Shown: positions 63,611 through 64,000 of the stretch, in pieces
Layout: each line of letters opens with the position of its first letter
Position numbering within the stretch: position 1 is the first letter of the stretch
Program-made: the position numbers and the translations under genes
Source: BD2-11 clade cluster bacterium bin43
GTDB taxonomy: Bacteria; Gemmatimonadota; Gemmatimonadetes; Longimicrobiales; Gaopeijiaceae
DNA: 64,000 bases
Assembly (NCBI GenBank): GCA_002238605.1
Contig: MPMR01000017.1
Coordinates: forward strand, 19,091 to 83,090
Reading direction: 5' to 3'
Notes under the pieces: generated by a model
What the model saw: only the letters and a program-made list of their open reading frames with translations
The model's database searches: none
Told to the model about the DNA's origin: nothing

Positions 63611-63878
63611 ATGGCACGACGCAAGAAGCCCAAGGCAATCAAGACGATCACGCACCCGGACCGGCGCAAGAACATCCCGACCTCCGAGTACCAGGCCGCG
63701 ATGAAGCACGATGAGCGGCACCCCGTTCAAGTAGCCTACGAGCGTCGGAACCGGGACCTCGACCCTCAACTGGTGTGGCGCGGAAAGGACAAGCAGGACG
63801 AGGAACCACTGGTCGCTCAGGCGCCGCCTCTCTACATCCAGGAGAAGATTCATCCGAAGGCGCTTCTGGACTCGGATA
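63611..63878 (+). pseudogene. Type III DNA methyltransferase (Mod-like), cut by an insertion
   Basis: Starts MARRKKPKAIKTITHPDRRK and continues with DLDPQLVWRGKDKQDEEPL and PLYIQEKIHPKALL, the N-terminus of type III Mod proteins of this restriction family. AGGAAG lies ten bases upstream. After IHPKALLDSD the homology stops exactly where an IS3-like end begins (63879). Only about 90 of the expected several hundred residues are visible; the rest may resume beyond the window after the insertion. As seen, no methyltransferase domain is present. Confidence 0.72.
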
Positions 63879-64000
63879 TGACCCCCGAATCCTGGACAAG
63901 CGACGTTTGTGAAGTTGACCTCTGGAAGGGTGCTGCGCAGGGTAGACCTGGCAGACCGGAAGGAGGTTGTCATGGCGAGACGGAGGTACACGCCGAAGCT
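63879..64000 (+). mobile_element. IS3-family-like insertion sequence, left end
   Basis: TGACCCCCGAATCCTGGACA at 63879 has the look of an IS3-family terminal inverted repeat (TGA + C-rich + TGGACA). About 90 bases later a gene begins with RBS GGAAGGAGG and MARRRYTPK, the classic opening of an IS3-type OrfA. The right end lies outside the window, so target duplication and element length cannot be seen. Confidence 0.65.
63972..64000 (+). CDS. IS3-type transposase OrfA, first codons
   Basis: Only nine codons plus two bases are present (MARRRYTPK), preceded by AGGAGG five bases before the ATG. The opening is characteristic of IS3-family OrfA proteins, which carry an N-terminal helix-turn-helix that binds the element's ends. 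Everything else lies beyond the right edge. Confidence 0.6.

Overview
The window looks like about 64 kb of a high-GC, free-living, aerobic bacterial chromosome. The gene content suggests a Gemmatimonadota-like organism: a BNR-repeat secreted protein, a zincin with a HEVGHTLGFPHN motif, secreted M28 and gamma-glutamyltransferase proteins, a large NAD-glutamate dehydrogenase, a PQQ dehydrogenase, heme A synthase, and FMN/4Fe-4S electron-transfer proteins. This placement is inference from gene content; there is no rRNA or other phylogenetic marker here, and I recognised no tRNA, rRNA or CRISPR array.

Bases 1-23,100 are mostly housekeeping metabolism. In order: an M20 dipeptidase (cut by the left edge) with a small stress membrane protein, a PspA-like coiled-coil protein, a sigma factor, an orphan dehydrogenase E1 alpha, a CoA-binding protein, an HATPase sensor, an amino-acid permease fused to EIIA-like and TrkA_C domains, two cytochrome-oxidase assembly genes (DUF420, CtaA), an acyl-CoA dehydrogenase, a BNR-repeat protein, a DnaQ-like exonuclease, an M28 peptidase, a lipase-like hydrolase, gamma-glutamyltransferase, and 2-oxoglutarate dehydrogenase E1. 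The last is frameshifted at a run of 22 C.

Bases 23,200-33,400 hold a tightly overlapped operon (PgeF/YfiH, a Cys-rich small protein, an OsmC-family protein, a family 2 glycosyltransferase). The OsmC gene has an in-frame TGA exactly where the family has its peroxidatic Cys, followed by a perfect SECIS-like hairpin, so I read it as a selenoprotein. A membrane mannosyltransferase-like protein, a second GT2 and the 1,641-residue glutamate dehydrogenase follow.

Bases 33,400-45,750 are all on the minus strand: an unusual Ala/Pro-rich protein with two copies of a 53-residue domain, Ppx/GppA, the LutABC lactate-oxidation set, ApbE flavin transferase beside its likely substrate (an FMN-binding 4Fe-4S membrane protein), a Zn/Cd-type P-type ATPase and an aminotransferase. 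Most of these genes overlap or nearly touch.

Bases 45,750-64,000 look like an accessory region: an AAA ATPase behind striking palindromes, a PQQ dehydrogenase, MazEF-type and VapBC-type toxin-antitoxin pairs, a CPBP protease, an ArsR-VOC pair with a duplicated operator, a frameshifted PD-(D/E)XK nuclease, a DUF3667-like protein and a zinc metalloprotease whose 5' end disappears into a G-rich tract. Then come an AT-richer HD-hydrolase plus nucleotidyltransferase cassette bordered by a decayed second copy of the metalloprotease N-terminus, and a type III restriction enzyme whose methyltransferase partner is cut by what appears to be an IS3-type insertion at the right edge.
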